Notes: generated from the letters alone by a model not told the origin. Shown: positions 50,925-59,940, counted from the stretch's first letter. The stretch is DNA of 64,000 nt from Cohnella fermenti (GCF_004801405.1 NZ_SSOB01000043.1:1-64000); one strand, 5' to 3'. Numbers and translations are program-made.

Positions 50925-51416
50925 ATGATCGGAGTATCCGATAACCTCCCCGAAGCCGCGGCGACAGACGGCTTCCATGCAGGCGAATCCGTCGACATGG
51001 CGACGCTCTTGTCCCGGGCTTACGAGCTGGGAGAATTGATCAAGCAATCCGCTCTCACGGCGGAATACGTTTATTACAAGGAGCAGGTCGATCGCGACGA
51101 GAGCGTCAAGTCGCTGTCTCGCGAATTCGCCAAGGCGAAGGAGCTGTTCGCGGAATGCGAGCGGTTCGGCAGGTTCCACCCGAGCTACAACGAAGCGTTG
51201 GAGCGGGTATATGAAGTTCAGGCCAGGCTCGACGGAATCGAGCCGGTCCGTAAGTTCAAGGAAGCGGAGCAATCGGTGGACAGCCTGCTGCACGAAGTGG
51301 CGCTGCTCATCGCCCGATCCGTCTCCGACAGCATCAAGGTGCCGGACAACGATCCGAATCCGAAGGGCTGCGGAAGCGGAGGGAGCTGTTCCTGCGGCGG
51401 AGGCGGATGCGGATGA
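50925..51416 (+). CDS. ylbF: YlbF-family regulator (RicF)
   Basis: 163 residues: a helical YlbF/YmcA domain (LLSRAYELGELIKQSALTAEYVYYKEQ, ERFGRFHPSYNEALERVYEVQ, FKEAEQSVDSLLHEVALLIARSVS) and a Cys-Gly tail (CGSGGSCSCGGGGCG). The tail matches that of B. subtilis YlbF, where it helps the Ric complex (YlbF-YmcA-YaaT) hold Fe-S clusters and promote RNase Y-dependent RNA processing. The YlbG gene overlaps its stop. ATG 50925 has GCGAGGTG upstream. Confidence 0.9.
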   Translation: MIGVSDNLPEAAATDGFHAGESVDMATLLSRAYELGELIKQSALTAEYVYYKEQVDRDESVKSLSREFAKAKELFAECERFGRFHPSYNEALERVYEVQARLDGIEPVRKFKEAEQSVDSLLHEVALLIARSVSDSIKVPDNDPNPKGCGSGGSCSCGGGGCG

Positions 51417-51763
51417 CGGAAGAAGAGAGCAGGGAGCTGGATCAGGCGCAGGAGCCCGAAGGGCAGCCCGCGCAGGAGCCGGAGATCGGCGTGACGAGAA
51501 TGTTCGGCGACCGTACGGGCTTCATCGTCTGGTACAGCGATTGGAAGGCGGCGAGAGGCCTCGATAAGTACGGCACGCTGCACTATCTCTCGCGCAAGAT
51601 GCATTACGCGGTGCTCTACGTCAACTCGGACGTGGCGGAAGAGACGCTGAAGAATCTGCAGCGCCTGCCCTACGTCAAGCGGATTGAGCACTCGTATCGG
51701 AACGAGATCAAGACCGAATACGAGCGCAACGTCCCGGATAAGACCCGGTTTTACGGATTGTAA
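51413..51763 (+). CDS. ylbG: YlbG-family protein (DUF2129)
   Basis: 116 residues. After an acidic, low-complexity start (EEESRELDQAQEPEGQPAQE, absent from shorter family members) the DUF2129 domain follows: GFIVWYSDWKAARGLDKYGTLHYLSRKMHYAVLYVN and LQRLPYVKRIEHSYRNEI. Function is unknown; the gene travels with ylbF in Bacillales. ATG 51413 overlaps the ylbF stop (ATGA). A strong terminator follows. Confidence 0.88.
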   Translation: MTEEESRELDQAQEPEGQPAQEPEIGVTRMFGDRTGFIVWYSDWKAARGLDKYGTLHYLSRKMHYAVLYVNSDVAEETLKNLQRLPYVKRIEHSYRNEIKTEYERNVPDKTRFYGL

Positions 51764-51798
51764 GCCGATATTATGCTACCGAATGAGCACGACCGCAG

Positions 51799-51827
51799 CT
51801 CGCCTGGAGACAGGCGAGTTTTTTTGT
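51799..51827 (+). terminator. intrinsic terminator after ylbG
   Basis: CTCGCCT-GGAGAC-AGGCGAG followed by TTTTTTTG. Confidence 0.92.
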
Positions 51828-52075
51828 GCCTGATGTACCTAATGTGCCTGATATACCTAATGTGCGTGTTATGTGCCTGATGTACCTGATGTGCGTGTTG
51901 TGTGCCTGATGTACCTGATGTGCGTGTTATGTGCCTAATGTACGTGTTATGCGTCTAATGTGTGTGTTGTGTGCTTATTGCATCTGTTGCGCCTATTGCG
52001 TTGCGACTATTGTGTTGTGGTTGGTGCGTTGGGCCTGTTGATTGGATCGCCCTCACGGCGCGCACTCTCTCTGTT
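51828..52075. repeat. degenerate 9-10 bp repeats, no gene
   Basis: From 51828 to about 51970 the sequence is a decayed array of GTGCCTGAT/GTACCTAAT/GTGCGTGTT units, then GT-rich DNA. Open frames here have neither start signals nor sensible composition. Confidence 0.75.
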
Positions 52076-52084
52076 GCCGACGAA

Positions 52085-52262
52085 TGCTATTTTTCACACT
52101 TATTCCGCCCATTTCCCCTCGTTCCGCAGCATTCTATGTGGTTTTTCACATATATTCCGCGAATTCACCTTCGTCCATACGGATTTTATGTGGTTTTTCA
52201 CATAAAACCCTTTTATTAGAGGCCAAATCCAGAAATGAATGTGATTTTTCACATTCGTTGCG
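52085..52262 (-). repeat. four-palindrome 51-52 bp phased element, copy E
   Basis: TTTTTCACA cores at 52090, 52142, 52194 and 52245 (52, 52 and 51 bp apart). The third hairpin has 9-bp arms (TTTTATGTG/CACATAAAA) and the fourth 8-bp arms (GAATGTGA/TCACATTC). As in copy B the T-rich loops show it is inverted relative to copies A, C, D and F. Confidence 0.87.
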
Positions 52263-52364
52263 CCGTTTAAGGAGAGAATGCTGGCCGAACGGGAGGAAAG
52301 AAGGGGCAACGATGGAGAGCGCCGAGGTCGAGTGCCGGCTCCAAGCGTTGGGTACTGAGCGTCC

Positions 52365-52507
52365 GCGTTCGAGTGTTGCGTTCGAGTGTTGCGTTCGAGT
52401 GTTGCGTTCGAGTATTGCGTTCAAGTATTGCGTTCAAGTGTTGCGTTCGAGTGTTGCGTTCAAGTGTTGGGTTCGAGTGTTGAGTCCCAGTGTTGGGTTC
52501 GAGTATT
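52365..52507. repeat. 13-bp minisatellite, eleven units
   Basis: GCGTTCGAGTGTT is repeated eleven times head to tail; the first three units are identical and the later ones vary at a few positions (GAG/AAG, GTG/ATT, GGG). Confidence 0.9.
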
Positions 52508-52629
52508 GAATGTCGAGCGGCATGTGGCGGGGGGATCTATATGTGTTGCAGTATCGTCCGCTTACTTCCCTTGAGTCGCAGCACCCTCCCCGCCGTCCAC
52601 CGAACGAATTCGACTCCTCTGCCGGCCGC

Positions 52630-52815
52630 CCCCTTTTCCCCATTCCACTCACCATTCATTTATCGTTCCTTCCCCATTCATTTACCGTTCCATCCCCCCA
52701 TTCCATCTGTCATGCCATTCACCGTTCGTTTACCATTCCAACCATCATTCCATTCATCGTTCCATCCACTATGCCATTCTCCGTACCATTCCCCATGCCA
52801 TTCCCCGTTCCATAC
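52630..52815. repeat. CCATTC-type degenerate array
   Basis: About 15 copies of CCATTC or CGTTCC, spaced 10-12 bases apart, make a strand-biased pyrimidine-rich tract. No coding signal. Confidence 0.8.
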
Positions 52816-52951
52816 TGCGGCCGAGTGTCGGGCATGAAGACGAAGCGGGGAAGCGGTTTCTCCAATCAACACCCAATTTATCTTCACAAATTATTAACAT
52901 TTATGGCCCTGTGTCCTGATTTTCTCAGCAAAATACATAATTCGAGTAATA

Positions 52952-52980
52952 TAGACATCATTTTCCGCTGCCGATATAAT
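52952..52980 (+). promoter_or_regulatory. promoter of the response regulator gene
   Basis: TAGACA (52952-52957), 17 bp, perfect TATAAT (52975-52980), 64 bases ahead of the TTG start. Confidence 0.6.
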
Positions 52981-53043
52981 AAATATGAGTCAAATGTTAG
53001 CGAAGTTTTAAGAATCGAAACAATTTCATAATGGGGTGCTACC

Positions 53044-53763
53044 TTGACCAAAATTCTTGTCATTGAAGATGAGAAGATCATCGGAGAGATGATATCCATG
53101 TATTTGACGGATGAGGAATTCTCCGTGTATCGCGTAGAGAACGGTCAAGCAGGGATCGAGGCTATTCGCAGTTACGTTCCTGATGTCATCTTGTTGGATT
53201 TAATGCTCCCCGATATCGATGGAATAGAGTTGTGCGAGCAAGTGAGGAAGTCCTCCGACACGCCCATTATCATCATTTCGATGAATTCCAAAGTAAACGA
53301 GAGAGTTCGCGCTCTGAACGCCGGCGCGGACGATTACCTGGTGAAGCCGTTCAGCATGCAAGAGCTCAAAGCGAGAATAGGAGTAGCGCTTCGCCGCTAT
53401 CGGCCTTCGGTGGCGGAAGCGGACACCCGCAGCTATATCGCGGCCGCCGCCGCCCCGGAGATGGCGGTGCCGGACCACGGCATTACGCTCGACCTGCAGA
53501 AGCGTCTTCTGATCGTGCACAGCCAGCCGGTCGAGACGACGTTCTCGGAGTTCGAACTGATGAAGCTGCTCTTCCAATATCCCGGACGGGTGTTTACGCG
53601 GGACGAGCTGATCAATACGCTCAGAGGGATTGATTCGTATGTGAACGATCGCGCCATCGACGTTCACATTACGAACCTTCGCAAGAAGCTGGAGCACAAT
53701 CCGAAGGAGCCCCGCTTCATCAAGACGGTGTGGGGCGTCGGTTACAAGCTGAATCTTGAGTAG
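53044..53763 (+). CDS. OmpR/PhoB-family response regulator
   Basis: 239 residues. The receiver domain has the acidic pair in VIEDEKII, the phospho-acceptor Asp in ILLDLMLPDIDG near 53, and the Lys of DDYLVKPFS. The C-terminal winged helix (about 140-235) has FSEFELMKLLFQYPGRVFTRDEL and DVHITNLRKKLE...KTVWGVGYKL. TTG 53044 is preceded by GGGGTG. The hybrid kinase gene follows after 173 bases containing a strong hairpin; it is the likely but unproven partner. Confidence 0.92.
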   Translation: MTKILVIEDEKIIGEMISMYLTDEEFSVYRVENGQAGIEAIRSYVPDVILLDLMLPDIDGIELCEQVRKSSDTPIIIISMNSKVNERVRALNAGADDYLVKPFSMQELKARIGVALRRYRPSVAEADTRSYIAAAAAPEMAVPDHGITLDLQKRLLIVHSQPVETTFSEFELMKLLFQYPGRVFTRDELINTLRGIDSYVNDRAIDVHITNLRKKLEHNPKEPRFIKTVWGVGYKLNLE

Positions 53764-53773
53764 CACATCGGAC

Positions 53774-53838
53774 AGCCCCTTCGTTCTATGGGAACGGCCG
53801 TACGCGCAAGGAGCGCGGCCCGTAGCCGCGAAGGGGCT
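53774..53838 (+). other. intercistronic hairpin between regulator and kinase genes
   Basis: AGCCCCTTCG (53774-53783) pairs perfectly with CGAAGGGGCT (53829-53838) and the G+C-rich loop can fold further. No U-tract follows, so it may be an attenuator or processing/stability element more than a full terminator. Confidence 0.5.
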
Positions 53839-53936
53839 CTTCGTCATATCCGATGCCCCCGATCTTCCCGTTCTGGCCGAGCGGTCCCGATCATCGCTGC
53901 GCTGCAGCGCGGCAACAATCGAAGGGAGAGCCCGCG

Positions 53937-56900
53937 ATGCTACAATCCTTGCGAATTCGAACCTGGCTCCTGCTCCTGGCGACGACGCTTGTTACTTCGC
54001 TTGCGTGCGGGCTTGTCTACTATCAGACCGCGCAGTCGACCGTCCGCTCGAACCTGATCGACAACGCGGCGATGCGCGCGGCTGCCCAAGCGGACTCCCT
54101 CGGCATGCTCGTCCGCTCGTTCCTTAAGCTGACGCAGGCCGAAGCCGAGAGCAGCTCCGTGCGCTTCGGCGACAGCTTCAACCGGATGCTCTTCCTGCGC
54201 GAAGAGGCGAACCGGATGGGGCAATCGATCGAGTCGATCGGATACGTCGAATTGACGGGACGGTTCACGCTGTCCAGCGGCAAGGTTGTCGATCTGTCCG
54301 CCGATCCGAACTTTGCAAGCGCCGTCGCCGGGCAGACGAGCCTGACCGAATCCCTCTCGGAAGCGGGGGAGGGAGAGGAGCGGCTGATCGACATCTATCA
54401 TCCCGTCAGGGACGTCAAGAACCAGGTGCAAGGCGTGCTCCGGGTGTCCTTCCGCCTGGAGACGCTATTCTCCGAGCTGACGGAGGGGAGCCTGCTCGCG
54501 AGCACGGAAGGCGCCTTCTTCGAGGAATTCAGCCTGCTTGGCGGAGCGGGAGACGTCCTTAATCCGTCCGAAGTCGCCTATCCGCTCTCGATCGAGGAGA
54601 AGCGGCGCATAGCCGTCGCGCTAAGCGGAGCGGACAGCGTCCGGCTGGACGTGCAATCGGGCATGCTCTTCGCCTGTCAAGTCCCGGGGACCTCCTGGAG
54701 CCTGGTGCATTACGCGTCTACGGACGAGCTTTTTCAACCGTTGCATGCTCTCCTGATCAAGTCGATCGTCATCAGCCTGCTTATGGAGCTGGCGTTGTCG
54801 CTGCTGCTGTTGCTGCTGATCAGTCCGCCGTTCAAGCGGATCGAGGAGATCGTCCGGACAACCGAAGAGGTCGCGGCGGGCAATCTGCACGCTCCTCCGC
54901 TGCCGATCCACGTGCAGGACGAGATCGGGGCGTTGTCCGTATCCGTCAATACGATGGTGAGCCGGCTGCGAAGCTCGTTCGATCCGCTTAAGGCGCTGAC
55001 GCAGCAGACCGAGTACGGGATTATCGTCACGGATGCCGACTATCGGATTACCGAGTTCAGCGCGTCCGCGCGCAGGATGCTCGGGTATTCGGTCGAGGAG
55101 GTCGTGGGCAAGCTGACCCCGCTCGACTTCTCCGATCCGGACGACATCGAGGCGAAGGCGAAGCGGCTGTCGGGCAAGCTGGGGCGGTCGATCGCGCCGG
55201 GCATCGATTACCTGAACGCCGCGATCGGCGATCGGAATTCGTATACCGACGAGCGGGTATATGTACATAAGAGCGGCAAGCCGTTCCCGATTCTGATCAG
55301 CATCAGCAAGATTATGGACAACTCCGGAAGCGTCACGGGGTACATCGGCTTGTTCCGCGACATCAGCCACGAGAAGCGAATCCAGTCCGAGATGCTGCGC
55401 GCGAAGGAGCAAGCCGAGGAGGCGAACGCCTCGAAGGGGCTGTTCCTGGCCCGGATGAGCCACGAGATCCGCACCCCGATCAACGGGATTGTCGGCTTGG
55501 CCCAGCTTATGAAGCGAACGTCGCTTACGGATGCCCAGCGCGACTACATGAACAAGATCGCCAGCTCCTCCGAAGTGCTTCTGGGCATCGTCAACGACAT
55601 TCTGGATTACTCCAAGATCGAGGCGGGCAAGTTCGAGCTGGATCGGATCGCCTTCGAGCCCGACGAGCTGTTCCGCAAGCTGGGAGACACGCTGAGCTTC
55701 TTCCTTGGCAAGGCGCAACTGGAGATGATCTTCGATATCCCGGAGACGCTGCCGGAGAGAATCGTCGGGGACCCGTTCCGCTTGGAGCAGGTGCTGCTCA
55801 ATCTGCTTAACAACGCGATCAAGTTTACGCCCAAGGGGTATATTCACTTCCAGGTTGAACTTCTGGAGGCTCTGGATCGTCGAGTATTATTGGAGTTCTC
55901 CATCAAGGATACGGGCATCGGCATCTCGGAGGAGCAGCTCGAGAATCTGTTCCAGCCGTTCGTTCAGGCGGACGGCTCGATCAGCCGCAAGTACGGCGGA
56001 ACCGGCCTCGGTCTCGTCATCGCCGACGAGATCATCACGCTTATGGGCGGCCGCCTCAATGTGGAGAGCAAGCTCGGAGCGGGCAGCCGCTTCACCTTTG
56101 TCCTGTCGTTCCCCCTTGCGAGCGAGCAGGAGAGAACCGAGATTCCCGCGGAGAATGCGGAAGCGGTTGTCGCCGAGCCGCTGCGGATTCTGTGCATCGA
56201 ACGGCCGGGCTTGCCGCAGGATACGCTGCGGGCGATGCTGCTTCCTTACCGGGTCGAGCTCGAATGCGCAGATTGTTGGAAAATCGCCCTGGAAGCGATG
56301 GAAGGAAACGAGGGAGGAGGGAGCGGTTACGATTATATTTTCTGCAATATGGAGATGTCCGACATGTACGGGGAAGAGACGTGGCTGCGGCTTAGAAGGC
56401 TTGCCGGTTCGGCCCGAATCATCTCGATGACGACGCCTCTCGGCCGCAACGAGTGGCTTCGCATGGACGAGCGGGATCGGCCGGAGCGCACCTTGATCAA
56501 GCCGATCAATCGCCGCGCGCTTCGGGACGTGATGGACAGCTTCGCGACCGAGGAGGAGACGAAGCGGATTCGGAGGGAGAGCGGGAAGACGGAGCCCGTG
56601 CGACGAAGCGGCGAAGCGGGCAACCCCCGGGTCCTGCTCGTCGAGGACCATCTGATCAATCAGCAGATCGCCTGCGAGCTTCTTCAGGAAGCGGGCTGCG
56701 AGGTCGATGTCGCGCCGGACGGCATCGAGGCATTGGAGAAGGTGAGCGGGCGCGCGTACGATGTCGTTCTCATGGACATTCACATGCCGGGGCTCGACGG
56801 CTACGAAGCGACGATGCGCCTCCGCAGCTCGTTCAACACCTGGAGGCTTCCGATCGTTGCGATGACGGCGAACGCGCGGCTCGAGGACCGGCAACGCTGC

Positions 56901-57350
56901 CTGAACGTCGGAATGAACGACGTGCTGACGAAGCCGATCCAGTCCGATCTGCTCTTCTCGGTCGTCAGCCGGTGGACGCGGCATGCCAGACAGATCGATT
57001 GGCCGGATGCGCTGAATCGCGTCAATGGCAAAGAACAAATTTTAAGGCATATGTTGCGCTCCTTCGGCATGGAATATAATGGGTTCCCCTCTCAATTGGA
57101 GGGCAAGCTCCTGGAGAAGGATTGGAAGGCGGCCGCGAGGCTGCTCCATACGCTCAAGGGAATCTCCGGCAACCTGTCCGCCGCCGCCGTCTTCGTCGCC
57201 GCGGAGAAGCTGGAAGCCGTCGTTCTCGGAGACCGGCCGGAGGACGATTGGAAGACGGCCTTCGATACGCTCAGCCATGCGCTCGAGGAACTGTTGGAAG
57301 CGATTGAATGGGAACAGAGCAATACGAGTAACTTCCAGAATATAACATGA
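53937..57350 (+). CDS. hybrid sensor histidine kinase: TM-sensor-TM-HAMP-PAS-HisKA-HATPase-REC-REC-HPt
   Basis: 1137 residues. Helices at about 10-28 and 270-292 bracket an extracytoplasmic sensor domain. HAMP (about 292-345) and PAS (about 350-475) follow, then HisKA with the phospho-His in ARMSHEIRTPINGIVG near 506, and the ATPase with NLLNNAIKF, DTGIGI and GGTGLGL. Two receivers come next: the first (about 748-870) has Asn in place of the phospho-Asp (FCNMEMSDM), the second (about 897-1010) has a normal site (VVLMDIHMPGLDG). A C-terminal HPt has LLHTLKGISGNL near 1068. ATG 53937 has AAGGGAG upstream. The full phosphorelay in one protein could deliver phosphate to the preceding regulator. 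Confidence 0.92.
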   Translation: MLQSLRIRTWLLLLATTLVTSLACGLVYYQTAQSTVRSNLIDNAAMRAAAQADSLGMLVRSFLKLTQAEAESSSVRFGDSFNRMLFLREEANRMGQSIESIGYVELTGRFTLSSGKVVDLSADPNFASAVAGQTSLTESLSEAGEGEERLIDIYHPVRDVKNQVQGVLRVSFRLETLFSELTEGSLLASTEGAFFEEFSLLGGAGDVLNPSEVAYPLSIEEKRRIAVALSGADSVRLDVQSGMLFACQVPGTSWSLVHYASTDELFQPLHALLIKSIVISLLMELALSLLLLLLISPPFKRIEEIVRTTEEVAAGNLHAPPLPIHVQDEIGALSVSVNTMVSRLRSSFDPLKALTQQTEYGIIVTDADYRITEFSASARRMLGYSVEEVVGKLTPLDFSDPDDIEAKAKRLSGKLGRSIAPGIDYLNAAIGDRNSYTDERVYVHKSGKPFPILISISKIMDNSGSVTGYIGLFRDISHEKRIQSEMLRAKEQAEEANASKGLFLARMSHEIRTPINGIVGLAQLMKRTSLTDAQRDYMNKIASSSEVLLGIVNDILDYSKIEAGKFELDRIAFEPDELFRKLGDTLSFFLGKAQLEMIFDIPETLPERIVGDPFRLEQVLLNLLNNAIKFTPKGYIHFQVELLEALDRRVLLEFSIKDTGIGISEEQLENLFQPFVQADGSISRKYGGTGLGLVIADEIITLMGGRLNVESKLGAGSRFTFVLSFPLASEQERTEIPAENAEAVVAEPLRILCIERPGLPQDTLRAMLLPYRVELECADCWKIALEAMEGNEGGGSGYDYIFCNMEMSDMYGEETWLRLRRLAGSARIISMTTPLGRNEWLRMDERDRPERTLIKPINRRALRDVMDSFATEEETKRIRRESGKTEPVRRSGEAGNPRVLLVEDHLINQQIACELLQEAGCEVDVAPDGIEALEKVSGRAYDVVLMDIHMPGLDGYEATMRLRSSFNTWRLPIVAMTANARLEDRQRCLNVGMNDVLTKPIQSDLLFSVVSRWTRHARQIDWPDALNRVNGKEQILRHMLRSFGMEYNGFPSQLEGKLLEKDWKAAARLLHTLKGISGNLSAAAVFVAAEKLEAVVLGDRPEDDWKTAFDTLSHALEELLEAIEWEQSNTSNFQNIT

Positions 57351-57372
57351 TTGGGCTCTATTTATTTTTTTG

Positions 57373-57402
57373 TTGAACCGGCGGGAATTCGTGATGTAGA
57401 AT
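57373..57402 (+). promoter_or_regulatory. weak candidate promoter
   Basis: TTGAAC (57373-57378), 18 bp, TAGAAT (57397-57402), about 70 bases before the next start. Confidence 0.4.
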
Positions 57403-57471
57403 GTACGTATATTCCTATATTTTTCATTTCGAACCAGGCCTTTAGTCCTATCTTCGGGAGGCGGTGACCCG

Positions 57472-57909
57472 GTGAAAGACAAACAAACGGAGCGTTGGAG
57501 CACGTACGAGCCTTTCCACATTCCTCTTGGAGACAAGAAGATCGTAGACATTATCATCACGAACCATGCCCGCTCCCGCTGGACGGACCGGGTGGAATCC
57601 TTGAAGACGGGATATGCGGACATCGCCCAGTATTTGTGGGAATGTCTGAAGGAAGGCAGAATCGTCTCCTATTATCGTCACGAGCAGGACGTCTACACGA
57701 TTGACGACGATCTGATCTTCGTTGCCGAATTCGCCGTGTCGGAGAAGGACGTGGATCTGCTCGGCAATCCGCTGCACAAGATGATCGTGGTGACGTTCCT
57801 GGGCCGCATGTCGGAGACCATGGAGCTGAGGGACCTCAGAACCTATTATTCCTGGCTGAGGCACTCCCGCCGAATGACCCTGATCAAGAATAATCGCAAG
57901 AGAAGATAA
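57472..57909 (+). CDS. protein of unknown function
   Basis: 145 residues, soluble and basic, not recognised. Segments such as VDIIITNHARSRWTDRVES, YLWECLKEGRIVSYYRHEQDVYTIDDDLIFVAEF and HKMIVVTFLGRMSE alternate strands and helices in a way that suggests a small alpha/beta domain. The NHARSRWxxR stretch is reminiscent of short nuclease- or toxin-like folds, but that is a guess. GTG 57472 has GGGAGG upstream. It is monocistronic with a terminator. Confidence 0.75.
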   Translation: MKDKQTERWSTYEPFHIPLGDKKIVDIIITNHARSRWTDRVESLKTGYADIAQYLWECLKEGRIVSYYRHEQDVYTIDDDLIFVAEFAVSEKDVDLLGNPLHKMIVVTFLGRMSETMELRDLRTYYSWLRHSRRMTLIKNNRKRR

Positions 57910-57933
57910 TCAGGAGCAATCAGCAGCAGCAAA

Positions 57934-57988
57934 AATCAAGGAACGAAAAGCAAGAATCAAGGAACGAAAAGCAGCAATCAAGGAACGG
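57934..57988. repeat. 21-bp direct repeat, 2.6 copies
   Basis: AATCAAGGAACGAAAAGCA plus two bases is repeated at 57934 and 57955, with a partial third copy at 57976 running into the terminator. Confidence 0.85.
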
Positions 57989-57995
57989 TTCCGAC

Positions 57996-58024
57996 AGGCA
58001 CGCCGTAGCGGCGTGCCTATTCTG
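57996..58024 (+). terminator. intrinsic terminator
   Basis: AGGCACGCCG-TAG-CGGCGTGCCT followed by ATTCTGTTT; also symmetric for the other strand. Confidence 0.7.
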
Positions 58025-58127
58025 TTTATGTAAGCGGTTATTCGGGAACAGAAGGAAGGAGACAAGAGGAACCTATGCTATAATGCAGGTACAGACTAGG
58101 CATAGTCGGAGAGGCGTGAGTAGCGGA

Positions 58128-59036
58128 ATGTCGCTGAATATTCATCAATTGCACATATTTTATGCCGTGGCCGAGCGAGGCAGCTTCTCGGCTGCCGCCC
58201 AGACGCTGCATATGACCCAGCCGGCCGTTACGATGCAGATCCAGGCGCTCGAGGAACGCTTCGGCGTCAAGCTGCTGCAGCGGTCGACGAAGAAGCTGGT
58301 GCTGACCGAAGCGGGACATTGCCTGCTGCCGCAAGCGCGCAAGGCGTTCGACTTGATGCGCGAGACGGACCAGTTGATGGCGAAGTACGTGGACAATCTG
58401 AAGGGCAGGCTGCACTTCGCCGCCAGCCTGACGATCGGGGAATATGTGCTGCCCCGCTTGCTCGGACCGTTCTTGCTTCGCTATCCCGAGGTGTCCGTCA
58501 GCATGCAGGTGATGAATACGTCGGAGATTGTCGAATCCATCGCCAACCAAGGGATGGCGTTCGGCCTCGTGGAAGCTTCGACCGACGACGACGCGGTTAT
58601 TACCGAGCCCGTCATGAACGACGAGCTGATGCTTGTCGTTCCGAGCGGGCACCCGTTCGCGGCGCGCGAAGAGGTATCTCTGGAGGAAGCGATCGCGGAG
58701 CCTCTCGTGCTGCGGGAGAGGGGCTCGGGAACGAGGCAGGTTGTGGTGGAGGAGTTGGAGCGTCACGGGGTGCAGGAGGAGAAGCTGCGCATCGTCAGCG
58801 ACTTCGGCAGCAACGGAGCCGTGAAGTCGGCGGTCGAAGCCGGGCTGGGCCTGTCGGTTCTGTCGGTATGGTCGATCAAGAACGAAGCGGCGCTGGGCCT
58901 GCTGAAGCCGATTCGGGTTCGGGACGTGTTCTTCCGCCGTCAATTCTACGCCGTGCGCTCCAAAGCATCGGACCTGCCGATGAACGCTGTCGTTCTACTT
59001 GACTATATAAGGGGATTATCGGATGAGACAGATTGA
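58128..59036 (+). CDS. LysR-family transcriptional regulator
   Basis: 302 residues. N-terminal winged helix (IHQLHIFYAVAERGSFSAAAQTLHMTQPAVTMQIQALEERFGVKLLQR) and a type-2 periplasmic-binding effector domain (LHFAASLTIGEYVLPRLLGPFLLRYPEVSV), of the subgroup that includes CysL-like regulators. ATG 58128 is preceded by GGAGAGG at a rather long distance; the in-frame GTG at 58116 is an alternative. Its end overlaps the PHP phosphoesterase gene by 14 bases, so the two are co-transcribed. Target and effector are unknown. Confidence 0.88.
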   Translation: MSLNIHQLHIFYAVAERGSFSAAAQTLHMTQPAVTMQIQALEERFGVKLLQRSTKKLVLTEAGHCLLPQARKAFDLMRETDQLMAKYVDNLKGRLHFAASLTIGEYVLPRLLGPFLLRYPEVSVSMQVMNTSEIVESIANQGMAFGLVEASTDDDAVITEPVMNDELMLVVPSGHPFAAREEVSLEEAIAEPLVLRERGSGTRQVVVEELERHGVQEEKLRIVSDFGSNGAVKSAVEAGLGLSVLSVWSIKNEAALGLLKPIRVRDVFFRRQFYAVRSKASDLPMNAVVLLDYIRGLSDETD

Positions 59037-59889
59037 TCTTCATACGCACACAACCGCGTCGGACGGCCTTCACCGCCCGGCGGACAATGTTCGGATGGCC
59101 ATGGAAGCCGGACTCGCGGGCGTGGCGATCACCGACCACGATACGGTAGCCGGCGTGGAAGAGGCGATTCGCGAAGGCGAGCGGCTCGGCATCGTCGTCG
59201 TGCCCGGAGTGGAGATCAGCACGTCCTATGACGGAACGGAGATCCACGTGCTCGGGTACTGCATGAATGTGGAGGACCCGATTTTCCTCGCGAGGCTGGC
59301 GGATCAGCGGAAGGTGCGGGACAGCCGCAACGAAGGCATTCTGGCCCGCCTGGCCGAGCTCGGCATCCAGGTGTCGATGGAGGAGCTGAGGGAGATCGCA
59401 GGGAGGGACGACAATCCGGAAGAAACGATCGGCCGCCCCCATATCGCCGATGCGCTCGTCCGTCTGGGAGTTGTCGGCAGCGTCCAGGAAGCGTTCGACC
59501 GCTACTTGGCCAAGGGAAGCGCCGCTTACGTCGATCCGCCGCCCCGGATCACGCCGATGGAAGCGTACCGTTGGATTCGGGAGGCCGGCGGCGCGGCGAT
59601 CGTTGCCCACCCGGGTCTGTACCGCCGCGAGGAGCTGGCGGAGATTCTGCTCGACGGCGCCGGACTCGGCGGCGCGGACGGCGTCGAAGCGTACCACTCC
59701 GACCATACGGCGGAGCAGTCGGACCGGTACCGCCAGCTTGCGGACGCCCGCGGCAAAATCGTGACCGGCGGCTCGGACTTCCACGGCGCCCGCAAGGGCG
59801 GCGTCTATCACGGCCCGATCGGCAACCGAACGGTGGACATCTCCGTGCTCGAGCAGCTTCGCGCGGTTGCGCGGGGCGAGGGACGGTAG
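59023..59889 (+). CDS. PHP-domain phosphoesterase (YciV/TrpH-like)
   Basis: 288 residues with the PHP metal-binding motifs in order: DLHTHTTASDGLHRP at the start, ITDHDTVAGV near 36, VPGVEISTSYDGTEIHVLGY near 63, AAIVAHPG near 195, and GSDFHG near 250. The family includes 5'-3' ribonuclease and nucleoside 3',5'-bisphosphate phosphatase activities; TrpH/YciV-type RNase/phosphatase is most likely. The start lies inside the LysR gene. Confidence 0.88.
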   Translation: MRQIDLHTHTTASDGLHRPADNVRMAMEAGLAGVAITDHDTVAGVEEAIREGERLGIVVVPGVEISTSYDGTEIHVLGYCMNVEDPIFLARLADQRKVRDSRNEGILARLAELGIQVSMEELREIAGRDDNPEETIGRPHIADALVRLGVVGSVQEAFDRYLAKGSAAYVDPPPRITPMEAYRWIREAGGAAIVAHPGLYRREELAEILLDGAGLGGADGVEAYHSDHTAEQSDRYRQLADARGKIVTGGSDFHGARKGGVYHGPIGNRTVDISVLEQLRAVARGEGR

Positions 59890-59940
59890 AGCCGCGCAAG
59901 GCCGGGGGCGGGCAATGACGCATAGCAAGGCGGGCGAGAA

